Shown piece after piece: positions 62,282 to 64,000 of a stretch of DNA of 64,000 nucleotides. The DNA is from Plutella xylostella. Lineage: Eukaryota > Arthropoda > Insecta > Lepidoptera > Plutellidae. Every line of letters begins with the position of its first letter. Within the stretch, counting starts at the first letter, position 1. The stretch lies in the NCBI RefSeq assembly GCF_932276165.1, contig NC_063992.1, positions 5,652,001 to 5,716,000 of the forward strand. Direction: 5' to 3'. The notes below the pieces were generated by a model that had not been told where the DNA came from, ran no database searches, and worked only from the letters and a program-made list of their open reading frames with translations. A program made the translations under genes and the position numbers.

Positions 62282-64000
62282 AAGTAAAAAACATGAAGTA
62301 CTCAACTTAATAGATGACATCAAGCCCGTAATTGTTGCCATCTCGGAGTCATGGCTGGCGCCGGGTTCTCGTTTCCGAGTTCCGGGCTACTCGTGTCTGC
62401 GGGATGACAGGGATGACGGGTTTGCTGGGTGCGCTTTACTTGTGAAGCGTACCCTTACCTTCTCCTCTATCCCTACCCCTCCCCACGGACAGGAATTTAA
62501 TGTTGTGGCCCTTAGGGCTTTAGACATTACTTTCGTGTCCGTGTATTTCCCTGATCCCCACCCTTCTCACCTCCCATCTTTTTATAATATAATTTCTTCT
62601 CTCCCGCAACCTCTTCTGATCATGGGGGACTTTAATGCCCACCATACCTCATGGGGTTCTTACCACACTGACGCTTTTGCAATCGCCCTCTTAGACATGC
62701 TTGATACCTTAGATGTTTGTATTTTAAATGACGGCTCTCCTACCCGTCGAGTCCTACCCCGTCAGAACCCAAAAAGTGCTGTCGATCTCACTTTCTCGTC
62801 TCCTCTTCTTTCAACATCAATATTCTGGAGGGTCCTCCCAAATACCTTTGGGAGTGATCATTTTCCCATTTCTATTACGCTCCCTACCAGATCCACCATT
62901 CTTGCTGATACATGTGCCTTCCCAAGGTACGTGATAGGCAGGAATGAGTGGTCTAACTTCATCACCTCGGTTGAAGATAAGCTCAGTCTGATCCAACCCT
63001 GTACTAGTGACAACTTTTTATACAACTACGACCTTTTTGAAAAAGCTCTAACATCCTCTGCCAAAAATAGAAAATCGCGAAAAGGCCAAAGAGTCTCACC
63101 TCCTTGGTGGGACTCCGACTGCTCCTTGGCTGTTGACGAGCGCAAAAATGCAGAGGATGTTTATATTGCTAATATGAGCATGGAAAATTTTATAAACTAC
63201 AAAAGGATAGCTGCACGCACCAAACGGCTCCTTAAGAAGAAAAAGAAACAGGGCTGGATCAGATTTTGTGAAAATCTTTCGCCTAGGTCCCCTCCTTCTC
63301 TGGTGTGGAGATACATTCGCCGATATCGCGGTTCCCTTAACGTCGAAGATATCTTGAGCAATGATCCCTCTCTATGGCTAGAAGGGTTCAACGATAAACT
63401 GGCTCCACCTTATGTCCCACACTCCAGTGCTCTCCGTCCCCCACCAGCTCTCTTACCATCTTCAGACAGATTGGATTCTCCATTTTCTATGGATGAACTC
63501 CAATCTGCTTTATCCGGTTTAACTGATTCATCTCCAGGTATTGATGGCATCCCATACTCTTTCCTTTCAAAATCAAGCCTCAAGGTCAAGCAGGCCTACT
63601 TGGAGCTGATAAACTACTTCCTTGAGTACGGAGTTACTCCATGCTCATGGAGTAAGCAAATAGTTGTTCCCATATTGAAGGCCGGAAAAGACCCCCGTGA
63701 TCCTAACTCCCGACGTCCGATCGCCCTCTCCTCTGCTTTGGCGAAAATCTTAGAGCACTTAATTAAATGCAGGCTCGAATGGCTAATTGAGAATAGAGGA
63801 ATCCTAGCCAAAACTCAGTTTGGGTTTAGGAAAGGGATGAGCACTCTAGACAGCCTTGCAATACTTACAACAGATATTCACATCGCATTTAAGAGGAAAG
63901 AATATCTTGTGGGTGTCTTCCTTGACATAGCGTCTGCCTATGATAATGTACTTCTTCCTGTGCTCAGGCAGAAAATGCGCCAGCTGAGCATTCCAGTGAA
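62232..64000 (+). CDS. LINE ORF2: endonuclease-reverse transcriptase (partial at window end)
   Basis: ATG 62232 lies 50 bp before the ORF1 stop; the frame is open for 589 codons to the window edge. N-terminal AP-like endonuclease: VLQWNAQSLKSKKHEV, AISESWLAP, MGDFNAHHTSWGS, and GSDHFPISI at the C-terminal catalytic His. Reverse transcriptase begins near 63480 (SALSGLTDSSPGIDGIPYSF, RRPIALSSALAKILEHLI, TQFGFRKGMSTLDSLAIL, GVFLDIASAYDNVLLPVL with the first catalytic Asp). The YADD block lies beyond base 64000. No in-frame stop seen, so it is likely functional in this part. Confidence 0.94.
   Translation, partial: MALNPTRVLQWNAQSLKSKKHEVLNLIDDIKPVIVAISESWLAPGSRFRVPGYSCLRDDRDDGFAGCALLVKRTLTFSSIPTPPHGQEFNVVALRALDITFVSVYFPDPHPSHLPSFYNIISSLPQPLLIMGDFNAHHTSWGSYHTDAFAIALLDMLDTLDVCILNDGSPTRRVLPRQNPKSAVDLTFSSPLLSTSIFWRVLPNTFGSDHFPISITLPTRSTILADTCAFPRYVIGRNEWSNFITSVEDKLSLIQPCTSDNFLYNYDLFEKALTSSAKNRKSRKGQRVSPPWWDSDCSLAVDERKNAEDVYIANMSMENFINYKRIAARTKRLLKKKKKQGWIRFCENLSPRSPPSLVWRYIRRYRGSLNVEDILSNDPSLWLEGFNDKLAPPYVPHSSALRPPPALLPSSDRLDSPFSMDELQSALSGLTDSSPGIDGIPYSFLSKSSLKVKQAYLELINYFLEYGVTPCSWSKQIVVPILKAGKDPRDPNSRRPIALSSALAKILEHLIKCRLEWLIENRGILAKTQFGFRKGMSTLDSLAILTTDIHIAFKRKEYLVGVFLDIASAYDNVLLPVLRQKMRQLSIPV

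Larger units (their letters stand above)
60750..64000 (+). mobile_element. Two-ORF non-LTR retrotransposon (I/Jockey-group LINE), 5' part; runs off the window
   Basis: 5' UTR from about 60750, then ORF1 (60923-62281) and ORF2 (62232-64000 and on), overlapping by 50 bp in the +1 frame. Both frames are open, so the copy is probably full length at its 5' end and possibly active. Exact 5' boundary not determined. Exact clade within the Jockey/I group is not settled by eye. Confidence 0.92.

Noticed and set aside
1..64000. A gene cluster acting as one defence or biosynthetic system
   Set aside because: The host genes belong to unrelated conserved animal families with their own introns and signals; no shared pathway or immune module is seen.

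Overview
The window is nuclear DNA from a lepidopteran insect (moth or butterfly). It has many short GT-AG introns and AT-rich non-coding DNA dotted with TAGGTA-type words. Exons are often far richer in GC than their introns. The repeats are those usual in Lepidoptera: RTE-like LINE ends with (GAT)n tails, tRNA- and 5S-derived SINEs, and many small terminal-inverted-repeat (TIR) elements.

Layout. 1-17.9 kb: CFAP44, a cilium/flagellum doublet-microtubule protein, on the plus strand and cut at its 5' end by the window. A single-exon SLC26 anion transporter sits inside one of its introns on the minus strand. 19.5-22.5 kb, minus: a three-exon histone H2A variant ending in SQEY (H2A.X type), whose large intron holds a LINE end, a 5S-derived SINE and a hAT element. 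22.8-24.7 kb: a TIR element in the gap between this gene and the divergent MED8 gene (25.0-26.5 kb, plus). 27.3-39.0 kb, minus: CCT4 (TCP-1 delta), 11 exons. One of its introns contains an apparently intact PIF/Harbinger transposon of about 4 kb, with a spliced Myb/SANT-like gene and a spliced DDE transposase gene. Another holds a tandem duplication of about 960 bp, one copy of which carries a TIR transposon while the other preserves the empty site. 41.0-47.1 kb, minus: a carotenoid isomerooxygenase (ninaB), 13 coding exons. 51.4-54.9 kb, plus: an intronless CACHD1-like VWA/cache membrane protein with an abrupt GC shift. 55.9-58.0 kb: a 5'-truncated LINE. 58.6 kb, minus: the last exon of an unidentified gene. 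60.8-64.0 kb: the 5' part of a two-ORF LINE running off the window.

The host genes do unrelated jobs (motility, ion transport, chromatin, transcription, protein folding, carotenoid metabolism, membrane signalling). I see no operon-like or pathway cluster. The most interesting biology is the Harbinger element with its interlocked antisense genes, the SQEY histone variant, the phospho-site-rich repeat tail of CFAP44, and the well-preserved record of nested insertions with target duplications. Splice sites were placed by eye, from GT/AG signals, phase continuity and protein similarity remembered from the families; no search was run.
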